A DNA stretch of 64,000 bases, taken from Catenulispora sp. GP43. GTDB lineage: Bacteria; Actinomycetota; Actinomycetes; Streptomycetales; Catenulisporaceae. Under the pieces are notes generated by a model, which was not told the DNA's origin, did no database searches, and was given only the letters and a program-made list of their open reading frames with translations. Numbering within the stretch: position 1 is the stretch's first letter; every line of letters starts with the position of its first letter. The translations under genes were made by a program, and so were the position numbers. Location of the stretch: positions 210,344-274,343 of the forward strand of contig NZ_JBGCCT010000015.1 of assembly GCF_041260665.1 (NCBI RefSeq), read 5' to 3'. Positions 8,421-16,486 of the stretch are shown here, one piece after another.

Positions 8421-9101
8421 ATGTCCGAGGCAAGAGGTGTGCTGCTGCCGGCCTACGTGCTGGTCGACGAATCGGCGTCGATGGGTCCCTACGTGGACGA
8501 CCTCTCCGCCGGGCTGGTCTCGCTGTGCGAGGAGCTGCGGGCCGCGCCGATGCTGGCGGCCAAGCTGCGGTTGGCCGTGCTGGGGTTCTCCGACGACGTC
8601 CGGGTGCACCTCGCCGTGGCCGACATGCGGCAGGAGACGAGCCTGCCGCGGGTGACGGTGCGCGGCAGCACCAACTACGGCGCGGCGTTCTCCGATCTGG
8701 CCGGCCGCATCCCGACCGATGTGCGCTTCCTTCGCGACGAGGGCTACAAGGTGCACCGTCCGGTGGTGTTCTTCCTCAGCGACGGCCAGCCCACCGACTT
8801 CGGCTGGAAGCGGGCGCTGGGCAGGCTGACCGACCGGCAGCGGATGCCGGCCGCGCCGAACATCATCGCCTGCGGCATGGGCTCGGCCGAGCGCCAGACC
8901 ATCGCCGAGGTGGCCTCCCGGCCGGAGTTCGGGTTCATCGCGCAGCGCGGCGCCGATCTCGGGAAGGCGATCTCAGAGTTCTTCCACGCGCTGACCGCCA
9001 GCCTGATCGCCTCCAGCCAGGCGCTGAACTCCGACCACCCGCAGCTGGTGGTGACCAAGCCGGAGGGCTTCTCGATCGTGCTGGACGAGGTCACGCCGTG
9101 A
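8421..9101 (+). CDS. TerY-like von Willebrand factor A domain protein
   Basis: A 226-residue single-domain vWA protein. The MIDAS metal site is intact: D16-x-S18-x-S20 (DESASM), a threonine near residue 84 (GSTNYG) and an aspartate near 120 (FLSDGQPTD). It matches the TerY-type proteins that, with a PP2C phosphatase and a kinase, form the TerY-P triad described in comparative genomics of tellurite/stress systems. ATG 8421 is preceded by GAGGGAGG. Its stop overlaps the GTG start of the phosphatase (GTGA), so the two are translated together. No TerD-type gene is present in the window. Confidence 0.88.
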   Translation: MSEARGVLLPAYVLVDESASMGPYVDDLSAGLVSLCEELRAAPMLAAKLRLAVLGFSDDVRVHLAVADMRQETSLPRVTVRGSTNYGAAFSDLAGRIPTDVRFLRDEGYKVHRPVVFFLSDGQPTDFGWKRALGRLTDRQRMPAAPNIIACGMGSAERQTIAEVASRPEFGFIAQRGADLGKAISEFFHALTASLIASSQALNSDHPQLVVTKPEGFSIVLDEVTP

Positions 9102-10015
9102 GCCCGAGCGTCCTGGCCGCCGGCGACGACACCGCGCCGTGGCCCCGGATCACCGTGGACACCCCCGGCGCCGAGTTCGAGCCGCGACCGCCCGGCCAGT
9201 TCGCGTTCGACTTCCCGGACACCGAGTGCGACGGGTGGTCGACCCCTGATTTCACGGTCCGCTCCGCCTCGGTGCGCGGGGCGAGCCACCGCTTCTACCG
9301 CAAGCCGCGGCAGGACTGCGCGCGCATCGCCGTGCACGAGGCCTCCGGCACGGTGGTGTTCGCGGTCGCCGACGGCGTCTCCGGCGCCACCGACTCCCAG
9401 CTCGGCGCGGTGGAGGCCTGCCGGGCCGCGGTGGAGCGGCTGCTGCACGTGCTGTCGCAGGGCGGGCCGCTGGACCTCGACGGTGTCGCGCACCACGCCG
9501 CCGAGCGCCTGAGGCAGCTGGTGGCGTGGCGGCTCGGCAGCACCGATCCGCAGTCCTCGGCGGTGGCCGCGCAGTGGTACGCCACGACGCTGGTCGCCGG
9601 GATCGTCCAGCCGGACTCGTCCGGGCCGCACGTCCAGCTGTTCCGGATCGGCGATTCCGGCGCCTGGCTGCTGGACCGCGCGACCGGTTCCTACCACGCG
9701 CTGTTCGGGTCGAAGACGGGCGCGGCGGCCGACCTGGTGTCCACCGCGGTCGTGCCGCTGCCGCACGTGCCCGAGGCCGTCGAGGCGGTCGCCGAGCACC
9801 TGACGCCCAGCGAGGTGCTGCTCGTCGGCACCGACGGCTTCGGGGACCCGCTGGGCGACGGGGACGGCCGGGTCGGCGCGCTGTTCGCGCGCCACCTCGC
9901 GGTGCCGCCGAGCCCGCTGCGGCTGGCGCACGTCCTGGACTTCTCCCGCGAGACCTTCGACGACGACCGGACCCTGGTGGCGGTCTGGCCCGGACCCGCT
10001 GGAGCGGCGCCATGA
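9098..10015 (+). CDS. PP2C-family Ser/Thr phosphatase
   Basis: A 305-residue cytoplasmic phosphatase. After an N-terminal extension of about 60 residues it shows the PP2C metal-site motifs: VADGVSGA (D92), a central GDSG (IGDSGAWL), GTDGFGD (D246) and DDDRT (about 288-290). It should remove phosphate from proteins phosphorylated by the kinase encoded next. The start GTG 9098 overlaps the vWA stop, and its own stop (10013-10015) overlaps the ATG of the kinase. The three genes therefore form a compact operon with 4-nt overlaps. The match to the PP2C_2 group rather than the SpoIIE group is based on motif spacing. Confidence 0.9.
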   Translation: MSPSVLAAGDDTAPWPRITVDTPGAEFEPRPPGQFAFDFPDTECDGWSTPDFTVRSASVRGASHRFYRKPRQDCARIAVHEASGTVVFAVADGVSGATDSQLGAVEACRAAVERLLHVLSQGGPLDLDGVAHHAAERLRQLVAWRLGSTDPQSSAVAAQWYATTLVAGIVQPDSSGPHVQLFRIGDSGAWLLDRATGSYHALFGSKTGAAADLVSTAVVPLPHVPEAVEAVAEHLTPSEVLLVGTDGFGDPLGDGDGRVGALFARHLAVPPSPLRLAHVLDFSRETFDDDRTLVAVWPGPAGAAP

Positions 10016-12105
10016 CCGGCAGCACAGGCAACACCGGCAGCACCGGCAGCACCGGTAGCACCGGTAGCACCCGGACCGTCGACCACGGCGGCCTCGCCCT
10101 CGGCGCCGAGCTGGGCCGCGGCGGCCAGGGCACGGTCTACGCGGTCACCAACCGGCGGATCAACGAGGCGGTCGACGGCGGCTGGGAGGTCGTCTACAAG
10201 GAGTACAACGCCGCCACGCTCGCCCAGCTCGACGCCGACGCCCTGCGTGCCATGGTCGATCTGCTCGGCGATCTGGACGCCGACGACGCGCGCTGGCTGT
10301 GCGAGAAGACGGCGTGGCCGGTCGCGGTGGTCGAGCGGTCCGGCCGGGTCTGCGGCTTCCTGATGCGCGCCGTCCCCGACCGCTTCCGCTTCAGCGTGCG
10401 CAGCCTGTCCGGCGCAGCTTCGCCGAAGCAGGTCCTGGCCACCTTGGAGTTCCTACTCAACGACGAGGCCTACATCGCCGGCATCGGGCTGGCCATCAGC
10501 CCGCGCGACCGGCTGGAACTGCTGGCCGACCTGGCCGCGAGCCTGGACCGGCTGCACCGCATGGGCATCGCGGTCGGCGACCTGTCGCCGAAGAACCTGC
10601 TGTTCGCTACCGGCCGGGACCCGGGATTCTTCCTCATCGACTGCGACGCCATGCGCCTGCACGGTGTCAGCGCCCTGCCACAGGTCGAGACCCCGGACTG
10701 GCAGGCACCGGCCGGCGAGGAGAAGGCGACCCGCGCGACCGACGTCTACAAGTTCGGGCTGCTCGCGGTCCGCATGGCGGCCGGCGACCAGACGACGACG
10801 GACACCCTGCGGCTCGAGGCGATCAGCGGCGACCTGGGAGATCTGGCGCGCGCGAGCCTGGATGCGGACTCCGCGCGGCGGCCGACGACGCCGGCGAGCT
10901 GGATCGCGCAGCTGAACGCCGCCGCGCACGTCGCGCCTCCGGTTCCGCAGCTTCCGCCGCCAGTACCGTCGCCATCACCATCACCATCGACATCGCCGAC
11001 ACCGGGGACGGCGCCGCAGTACACGGCGCAGAAGGCGGTCGGGAAGATCCTCGCCCGGATCGGCGGGCTGGCGACCGCCCTGGCGATCGTGCTGGCGATC
11101 GTCTTGACAAGCAGCCACAACGCGAAGGTCGCGAGCGGCAGCAGCGGCAGCAGCGGCAGCAGCGGCAGCAGCAGCGGCAGCAGCAGCGGCAGCAGCGGGA
11201 GCACGTACACGACGTCGACCTCGGGCGGCTACGGTTCGACGGGTGGTTCGAGTGGGTCGAGCGGCACGGGTGGCTCCAGCGGCACAAGCGGTACCGGCGG
11301 GGACAGCTCCACCGGGGGCGACAGCACAACCGGCTCCAGCGGCGGCGACAGTTCGAGCGGGGGCGACAGTTCGAGCGGCGGAACCGCCTCGGGCGACACC
11401 GGCGGCTTCACCCCGCAACCACCCCCGCCGGACCTCGTCAAGACCCTGCAGATCGGCGACTGCGTCAACGACAGCGACCCGTCGACCTCATCGAGCGCGA
11501 ACTTGTCCTCGTCCAGCTGTATCCCGGGCTCCTTCAAAATCGTCGGCGCCTTCGACGACACCACGGACATGAAATCCTGCAACAGCGTCGACGACGTCTC
11601 ACAAAGCGTCGCCTCCCCCTCGGACAACCGTGTGGTGTGCCTGAGCTACCAGGCCGACGGCACCGCCTACTGGGCCAAGCCGGGACAGTGCGTCTACGGC
11701 CTGAACAGCTCGGGCAGCACCTGGGACGTCGAGGACTGCCAGACCGGCAACTTCAAGGTCGTGGGCCGCTATCCCCAGACCGTGGACAAGAGCCGCTGCC
11801 CGGCCTGGCCGCAGAGCAACGAGGACTACACCTACTCCAACAGCGACTCGGGCCTACAGGTCCTGCTGTGCTTGGTGATGAACTACCCCGACGCCCTGGG
11901 CACCGCCACACAGAACGAGTGCCTCGTGAAGAACGGCGACACCTTCACCAACGTCGACTCCTGCCCGAACTCGAACGTCGTGGTCTCCGGCCGCACCGGC
12001 ACGTATGACGACCCCGGCTTCTGCGGCAACGACGGTGCGCAGTGGTGGCGTCCGACCGACTTCCCCGATCTGGGGTACACCGTGTGCTGGCGCTGGAAGC
12101 AGTGA
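10012..12105 (+). CDS. Membrane kinase of the TerY-P triad with three Cys-rich outer repeats
   Basis: A 697-residue protein. A short GSTGST repeat at residues 3-20 leads into a kinase-like domain: GRGGQGTVY, K63, GDLSPKN with catalytic D190. DFG is replaced by D210-C-D. A Pro/Ser linker, one transmembrane helix (about 346-367) and a Ser/Gly/Thr low-complexity stretch of about 90 residues follow. The outer domain is built of three repeats of 65-75 residues, each with about four cysteines (GDCV ... SSC ... KSC ... VVC; GQCV ... EDC ... SRC ... LLC; NECL ... DSC ... GFC ... TVC), reminiscent of LppU-type proteins. The HRD change to G-D and the DCD motif occur in atypical but possibly active kinases. 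It is the last gene of the operon, followed by a strong hairpin terminator. Confidence 0.88.
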   Translation: MTGSTGNTGSTGSTGSTGSTRTVDHGGLALGAELGRGGQGTVYAVTNRRINEAVDGGWEVVYKEYNAATLAQLDADALRAMVDLLGDLDADDARWLCEKTAWPVAVVERSGRVCGFLMRAVPDRFRFSVRSLSGAASPKQVLATLEFLLNDEAYIAGIGLAISPRDRLELLADLAASLDRLHRMGIAVGDLSPKNLLFATGRDPGFFLIDCDAMRLHGVSALPQVETPDWQAPAGEEKATRATDVYKFGLLAVRMAAGDQTTTDTLRLEAISGDLGDLARASLDADSARRPTTPASWIAQLNAAAHVAPPVPQLPPPVPSPSPSPSTSPTPGTAPQYTAQKAVGKILARIGGLATALAIVLAIVLTSSHNAKVASGSSGSSGSSGSSSGSSSGSSGSTYTTSTSGGYGSTGGSSGSSGTGGSSGTSGTGGDSSTGGDSTTGSSGGDSSSGGDSSSGGTASGDTGGFTPQPPPPDLVKTLQIGDCVNDSDPSTSSSANLSSSSCIPGSFKIVGAFDDTTDMKSCNSVDDVSQSVASPSDNRVVCLSYQADGTAYWAKPGQCVYGLNSSGSTWDVEDCQTGNFKVVGRYPQTVDKSRCPAWPQSNEDYTYSNSDSGLQVLLCLVMNYPDALGTATQNECLVKNGDTFTNVDSCPNSNVVVSGRTGTYDDPGFCGNDGAQWWRPTDFPDLGYTVCWRWKQ
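11134..11198 (+). repeat. AGCGGC-type microsatellite inside the kinase linker
   Basis: Runs of AGCGGC and AGC triplets encode the Ser-Gly linker just outside the membrane. A second, shorter repeat of the same kind encodes the N-terminal GST triplets (10017-10075). Such tracts expand and contract easily, so linker length probably varies between strains. Confidence 0.8.
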
Positions 12106-12113
12106 ACGACGTC

Positions 12114-12144
12114 GGCGCCTCGTCACCAAGCGGGACGAGGCGCC
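12114..12144. terminator. Hairpin terminator between the kinase and the peptide gene
   Basis: The perfect 11-bp arms GGCGCCTCGTC (12114-12124) and GACGAGGCGCC (12134-12144) flank a 9-nt loop. The hairpin sits 8 nt after the kinase stop and 20 nt beyond the stop of the convergent small peptide gene, so it can serve both directions. No long T-tract follows, as is usual in these genomes. Confidence 0.75.
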
Positions 12145-12163
12145 ACCGTGAGCAAGTGCGACT

Positions 12164-12298
12164 TCAGCGGACAGGAGAGGACATATGGCTTATGAACATT
12201 GCATTCTCGACGTTGTGGTGCGACTTCGCGCCGGCCAGGCCGACGCCGAGAACAGCGGCCACGGACAGCAACGCTGCTGCCGCGATGAACTTGCGCAT
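12164..12298 (-). CDS. Small secreted peptide precursor, 44 aa
   Basis: The minus strand encodes a 44-residue peptide beginning MRKFIAAAALLSVAAVLGVG, a textbook Sec signal: two basic residues, a hydrophobic Ala/Leu/Val core and a likely cut after LAGA. This leaves about 20 residues rich in His/Asn/Ser/Met (KSHHNVENAMF...). The composition is far from the random antisense pattern of the flanks. A weak GAGAG ribosome site precedes the ATG at 12298. It lies between a terminator hairpin and a divergent XRE regulator, and upstream of a TPR-containing SARP regulator. A signalling peptide is possible, but nothing in the sequence proves it. A simple small exported protein is the alternative. Confidence 0.6.
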   Translation of the reverse strand: MRKFIAAAALLSVAAVLGVGLAGAKSHHNVENAMFISHMSSPVR

Positions 12299-12733
12299 GC
12301 GCTCTCATTTCTCACGGGACATCAGGATTTCGGGACGACCCTCGCCGAGCGTCCATCAATGCGACCGTAGCTTCCGACTCGGCTTCGACTCGGTACCGAC
12401 GCAGTGCTGCAGATTCGGCGCAGGCGTGCAGTATGTACCCTGAGACCCGTCCGGAACCAATCCTGCTGTTAACAGTTCCGGCACACCCCGGTCACTGAGC
12501 GATCAACTCACCATGGTGCCCCGCCCGCGCGCACGGTCGTTCCGGTCGCCCACCCAGCCGGCGCCGCAAACGTCCGGGCCCAGTTCGCATCCGCTTGAAT
12601 ACTCAGACATAGGTATGTATGGTTTCGTACCGTCTTCGAGCGGGAAGATGTGCCACAGTGCTCTTTCGTGACCTTTCGCCCAAATCGGCGCTTCTTGAGC
12701 GGATGTCGGCGGTGCGGACATGCGAGGTATGGA
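12299..12733. promoter_or_regulatory. Divergent intergenic region with two palindromes
   Basis: This 435-nt gap separates the small peptide gene (minus) from the XRE regulator (plus). It holds CCGGAAC (12451-12457) and GTTCCGG (12475-12481) as inverted arms enclosing the perfect palindrome CTGTTAACAG (12466-12475). It also holds ACATAGGTATGT (12607-12618; arms ACATA/TATGT). The second overlaps an AT-rich promoter-like stretch before the XRE gene. These are candidate operators for the tandem-XRE protein. I see no further coding sequence in the gap. Confidence 0.45.
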
Positions 12734-13231
12734 ATGGAACCGCGGGGCAGCACGGGGGCGCGGCGACGACTGAACGAGATCCAGTCGCAGTTGCTCTCCG
12801 CCAGGCACGACGCAGGCCTTACCCAGTTGACCCTCAGTGCCCTCGTCGGCGTCGCGAGCCGGTCCCTGCGGGACTGGGAGAAGGGCCGCGACACACCCAG
12901 CCTCAGGCATTTGATCAACTGGGCCAATGCCCTGGAATTCCGCTTGGCCATCGTGGATCCGCTCACGAACACACCGCATTCGCCGGTCGCGTCGCAGGAC
13001 GACGATCCCTTTGAGATTCACGAACTGCGACGATTAACAATGCCGCTGGAGAGCATCCGGAGACAGCGAGAGCTGTCGCAGGGCGACCTGGCGCTGCTGC
13101 TCGGAGTAAGCAGATCGTCTGTGCAGCGCTGGGAAGACGCGGAGAAGTTCCCCCGTCCGGCCACGCTGATCGCCTGGGCCGGCCGGCTGAAGTGTGCCGT
13201 CAGGCTGGACCACGTCGGATCAGCGGATTGA
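12734..13231 (+). CDS. Tandem XRE-type helix-turn-helix regulator
   Basis: A 165-residue DNA-binding protein with two separate XRE/Cro domains. The first is at residues about 12-60 (LLSARHDAGLTQLTLSALVG, then SRSLRDWEKGRDTPSL). The second is at about 100-155 (IRRQRELSQGDLALLLGVSR, then SSVQRWEDAEKFPRPATL). The duplication means one chain can recognise two half-sites. There is no TPR or ligand domain. The start ATG 12734 has GAGG 6 nt upstream; the longer in-frame extension to 12650 has neither a good ribosome site nor plausible composition. It faces away from the peptide gene and precedes the SARP gene by 128 nt on the same strand. Confidence 0.85.
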   Translation: MEPRGSTGARRRLNEIQSQLLSARHDAGLTQLTLSALVGVASRSLRDWEKGRDTPSLRHLINWANALEFRLAIVDPLTNTPHSPVASQDDDPFEIHELRRLTMPLESIRRQRELSQGDLALLLGVSRSSVQRWEDAEKFPRPATLIAWAGRLKCAVRLDHVGSAD

Positions 13232-13359
13232 CGTTGATTTCGCGCCAGTCTGCCTTCCCCCGCCCTTATTTTTTGGCGTGAAATAGCTCTGGAGCCCGAT
13301 TACAGCAGGTGCAACCATGGATGCTGAGCAACGTCCTGCAGTGCGTGAGGGGAGCACCC

Positions 13360-16300
13360 ATGCAGTACACCGTGCTCGGCCCCGTCGGCATCATCAGGAG
13401 CCAAGATTCTTTCCAGACCGCCGGCACCGCCAAGGAACAGGGAGTCCTGGCGATCTTGTTGATGGAGCGCGGGCATGCCGTGTCCGCGGAGACGCTCGCC
13501 GATCGTTTGTGGGATGAGCATCCGCCTCAGCAATTCCGTGCCACATTGCAAGCCCATATTTCTCGGCTGAGGAGGCGGTTGCGGGAGAGCGGGCAGGCGG
13601 CTGAGGTCATCGCCAACAATCAGGCCGGTTATCGCATCGATGTTCCCGCCGATCAGGTCGACGTGCATCATTTCGATCTGCTGGTATCGAAGGCTCGGGC
13701 GCATGCCGCGGTGGATCCGCTTTCGGCGCGCACGTTGCTGCGGCAGGCCGAGGGGTTGTGGAGGGGGGAGCCTCTTGCCGGCCTGGCCGGGAGTTGGGTG
13801 GAGACGATTCGGCGCGTCCTCAATGACAAGCTGCGCAGTGTGCTGCTCAAGCGGCTGGAGCTGGATCTGCAGACCGGTGGCAGTGCCGACGACGCCGTCG
13901 CGGAGCTGACCGGGCTGGCCGCCGGCAGCCGGATCGACCAGCGCGTCATCGAGATGCTCATGATCGCCCTGGACCGTGCCGGGCGCCCCGGCGACGCCCT
14001 GGCCCTCTACCAGGACGTCCAGACCCGGCTTCGCGAAGAGACCGGCACGTATCCACGTGCCGAACTGCGGATGCTGCACCAGCGTCTTCTCAACGGCTCC
14101 GCGCAGCACCAGCCGGCCGCCCCGTCCGCCCAGCCGGTCACGCCGCGGGCCGTCGACACCCTCGACCCCGATCCGCCTTACGTGGCCGGACGGGAAGAAG
14201 AACTTTCAAGCATTCTCACTGCCGTGACAGAGGATCTGCGTTCCGGGAATCGGGGAGCGATGGTCCTTATCGACGGATTGCCGGGCATCGGCAAGACAAC
14301 GCTCGCCCTCCAGGCAGCCCACCGATTGCGCGCGCGATGTCCGGATGGCGCTTTGCAACTCAACCTGCATTCGCACGACCCCCATATGCCGCCGCTGGAT
14401 CCGCGGCAGGCGTTGACCCAACTGCTCGACGCGCTCGGCACGCCCTACCGCGACCTGGCGCGTGCCGACACCGTGCCGGCCCTGGGCGCGCTCTGGCGTA
14501 AGCGCACCAACGGCAAACGCCTGCTGATCCTGCTCGACGACGTCCTGAACACCGCACAGATCGAGCTGCTGCTGCCTGCGACCACGGGCACCGTCATGGT
14601 CATCACCTCGCGCCGCCGCCTGACCATGACGCCCGGCAACCGCCAGCACACCTTGGGCCCGCTGCCCGATTCCGCCGCCACCGCGCTGCTGGCGCACATC
14701 ACCGACAGGACCCTGCCGGACGACGAGGACCTCGTCCGGTTCACCCGCTGCTGCGGCGGCCTGGCCCTGGCGATCACAGTGGCCGCGGGCCATCTGCGCA
14801 GCCGGCCGGTCTGGACGGTCGGGGATCTGGTCTCCCGCCTGTCCACGACCTCCCAGTCGCTCGCCGACGACCCCCTGACCAGCCCGATCCACACCGCGTT
14901 CGCGATGTCCTACCAGACACTGAACAGCACGCTGCGCGACCTGCTCCGCTACATCGCGGCCCACCCCGGTCCCGATATCGGCTTGCCGGCGGCGGCCGCG
15001 ATGTCCGGCGTGACGCTCACCGACACCGACGTCAGGCTGGACGCGCTGGTGGATCACCGCCTTCTGAATCTCGCCAGCGCGCACCGCTACCGCCTGCACA
15101 ACCTGCTCCGCCAGTACATCCTGGCCCAGGCCGATGAGCAACAGAACCTTGACAACCATCAGGGAGTCGGGCGCGCCATAACGTTCTACGCGTCCGCCGC
15201 CGCGCGTGCCGATCACGCCTTGCACCCACGTCGGCGGGAGCTGGCGTACCCGGCGCCTTCGGCCCAGGTCGAGGGCGTCCGCCTGGACACCGCCGAGCAG
15301 GCGCGCACCTGGCTCGACGCCGAGCACCTCAATCTGTCCGCGGTCACCACCTGGTCGGTGCAGCTCGGCCGTGGAAGACAGGTCGGGCTGCTCCCCCACG
15401 TCCTCGTTCAGCACCTGGACCGGCGCGGCCGCTGGCCTCAGGCGCTTGAGCACGTCAACGAACTGCTCGGTGCGACTGATCCCCGCTCCCCCGGCGACGG
15501 CGACGGCGACAAGCCGGACACCGTCACAGCATGCCTGCTCACGGACCAGGCCGGACTTCTCGTCCGCGCCAACGAGGTCGACAAAGCGTTGGAAGCCGCT
15601 GACGCAGCGCTCGCCATATGGGAAGCCGGCGACGACCGCTACGGACAAGCAGACGCACACATCCAGATCGGACGCGCCCACGACGCCTTCGAGCGCCACA
15701 ATGAAGCCGTCCAAGCCTTCAGCACGGCGGCCGCCCTCTACGAGAGCCTCGGCGACCAGGGCCGGGTGGCGGTGGCCGAAGACCAGTGGGCCGTCTCGGC
15801 GTTTCAGCAAGGCCACCGGGACGAAGCCTTCGCCCTCAGCCGCCACGCGCTGGAGATCGCCAGACAGGACAACAACCTGGCGAGCATCTGCGACATCCTC
15901 ACCAATTTGGGAGAGATGCACCGCAGAGCGGACCAGAATGACGAGGCTCTCGTCTGCTTCCACGAAGCCAGCACTCTGTCGACGACGCTCGGCGACCCGC
16001 TCAACAGCGCCGTCCTCGGCCACAACATCGGCGCCATCTACGAAAACGCCGGAGACCACCGCCGAGCCCTGGCATCGACGCGCGCCGCGCTGGTGCAGTT
16101 CCGGGAACTCGGCTCGTCTCGCGGAGAGATCGATTGCCTCCTTCTGCTGGCCACCGCGCACACCAACCTCGCGGAGCATGACGCGGCGCGCCAAGAGATC
16201 CAACGCGCTGTCGATCTCGCCGAGCAGACCCACGATCAGCGGCGGCTGTCGCAGATCCACCTCGCGCGGGGAGCAGCGCATACGGCTGCAGGGGATTCCC

Positions 16301-16407
16301 AGGGAGCTATCGACGCCTACGAGTCGGCCCTCCGCATCGCCGAACAGATCGGCGCTGCACCCGAGGTGAGCCAGGCACGAGCCGCTCTGGCCCGTTGGAA
16401 GCAGTGA
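13360..16407 (+). CDS. AfsR/SARP-type regulator with NB-ARC ATPase and TPR domains
   Basis: A 1015-residue STAND-type transcription regulator. Residues 1-95 form an OmpR-like winged helix (AETLADRLWDEHPPQQFRAT ... HISRLRRRL). A bacterial transcriptional activation domain covers about 100-245. An NB-ARC ATPase follows with P-loop GLPGIGKTT near residue 306 and Walker B LLILLDDV near 387-394. From about 600 to the end it is a string of TPR units (e.g. AVQAFSTAAALYESLGDQGR, ALVCFHEASTLSTTLGD). AfsR-type proteins activate secondary metabolism or development genes. The TPR part would receive the signal, which is unknown here. ATG 13360 follows GGGGAG; upstream in-frame codons lack a ribosome site. 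No biosynthetic cluster is adjacent. Confidence 0.93.
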   Translation: MQYTVLGPVGIIRSQDSFQTAGTAKEQGVLAILLMERGHAVSAETLADRLWDEHPPQQFRATLQAHISRLRRRLRESGQAAEVIANNQAGYRIDVPADQVDVHHFDLLVSKARAHAAVDPLSARTLLRQAEGLWRGEPLAGLAGSWVETIRRVLNDKLRSVLLKRLELDLQTGGSADDAVAELTGLAAGSRIDQRVIEMLMIALDRAGRPGDALALYQDVQTRLREETGTYPRAELRMLHQRLLNGSAQHQPAAPSAQPVTPRAVDTLDPDPPYVAGREEELSSILTAVTEDLRSGNRGAMVLIDGLPGIGKTTLALQAAHRLRARCPDGALQLNLHSHDPHMPPLDPRQALTQLLDALGTPYRDLARADTVPALGALWRKRTNGKRLLILLDDVLNTAQIELLLPATTGTVMVITSRRRLTMTPGNRQHTLGPLPDSAATALLAHITDRTLPDDEDLVRFTRCCGGLALAITVAAGHLRSRPVWTVGDLVSRLSTTSQSLADDPLTSPIHTAFAMSYQTLNSTLRDLLRYIAAHPGPDIGLPAAAAMSGVTLTDTDVRLDALVDHRLLNLASAHRYRLHNLLRQYILAQADEQQNLDNHQGVGRAITFYASAAARADHALHPRRRELAYPAPSAQVEGVRLDTAEQARTWLDAEHLNLSAVTTWSVQLGRGRQVGLLPHVLVQHLDRRGRWPQALEHVNELLGATDPRSPGDGDGDKPDTVTACLLTDQAGLLVRANEVDKALEAADAALAIWEAGDDRYGQADAHIQIGRAHDAFERHNEAVQAFSTAAALYESLGDQGRVAVAEDQWAVSAFQQGHRDEAFALSRHALEIARQDNNLASICDILTNLGEMHRRADQNDEALVCFHEASTLSTTLGDPLNSAVLGHNIGAIYENAGDHRRALASTRAALVQFRELGSSRGEIDCLLLLATAHTNLAEHDAARQEIQRAVDLAEQTHDQRRLSQIHLARGAAHTAAGDSQGAIDAYESALRIAEQIGAAPEVSQARAALARWKQ

Positions 16408-16429
16408 AGCAAGGCGCTGACAAAAATTG

Positions 16430-16457
16430 TTGACCCAAAGGTGAACCCTTTTATAGA
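16430..16457 (+). promoter_or_regulatory. Strong sigma-70-like promoter of the wall hydrolase gene
   Basis: TTGACC (16430-16435) and TATAGA (16452-16457) are separated by 16 nt, close to consensus for the housekeeping sigma factor. The predicted transcript start is about 16464, giving a leader of about 20 nt before ATG 16487. That is too short for a ydaO-type riboswitch, which controls many actinobacterial wall hydrolases. Confidence 0.65.
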
Positions 16458-16486
16458 TCGACAGCGTCGTAGGGTTCGTGAGAACC

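Noticed and set aside
12734..16407. Pathway-specific regulator of a nearby antibiotic cluster.
   Set aside because: No polyketide synthase, NRPS, terpene or RiPP enzymes are encoded in the window.
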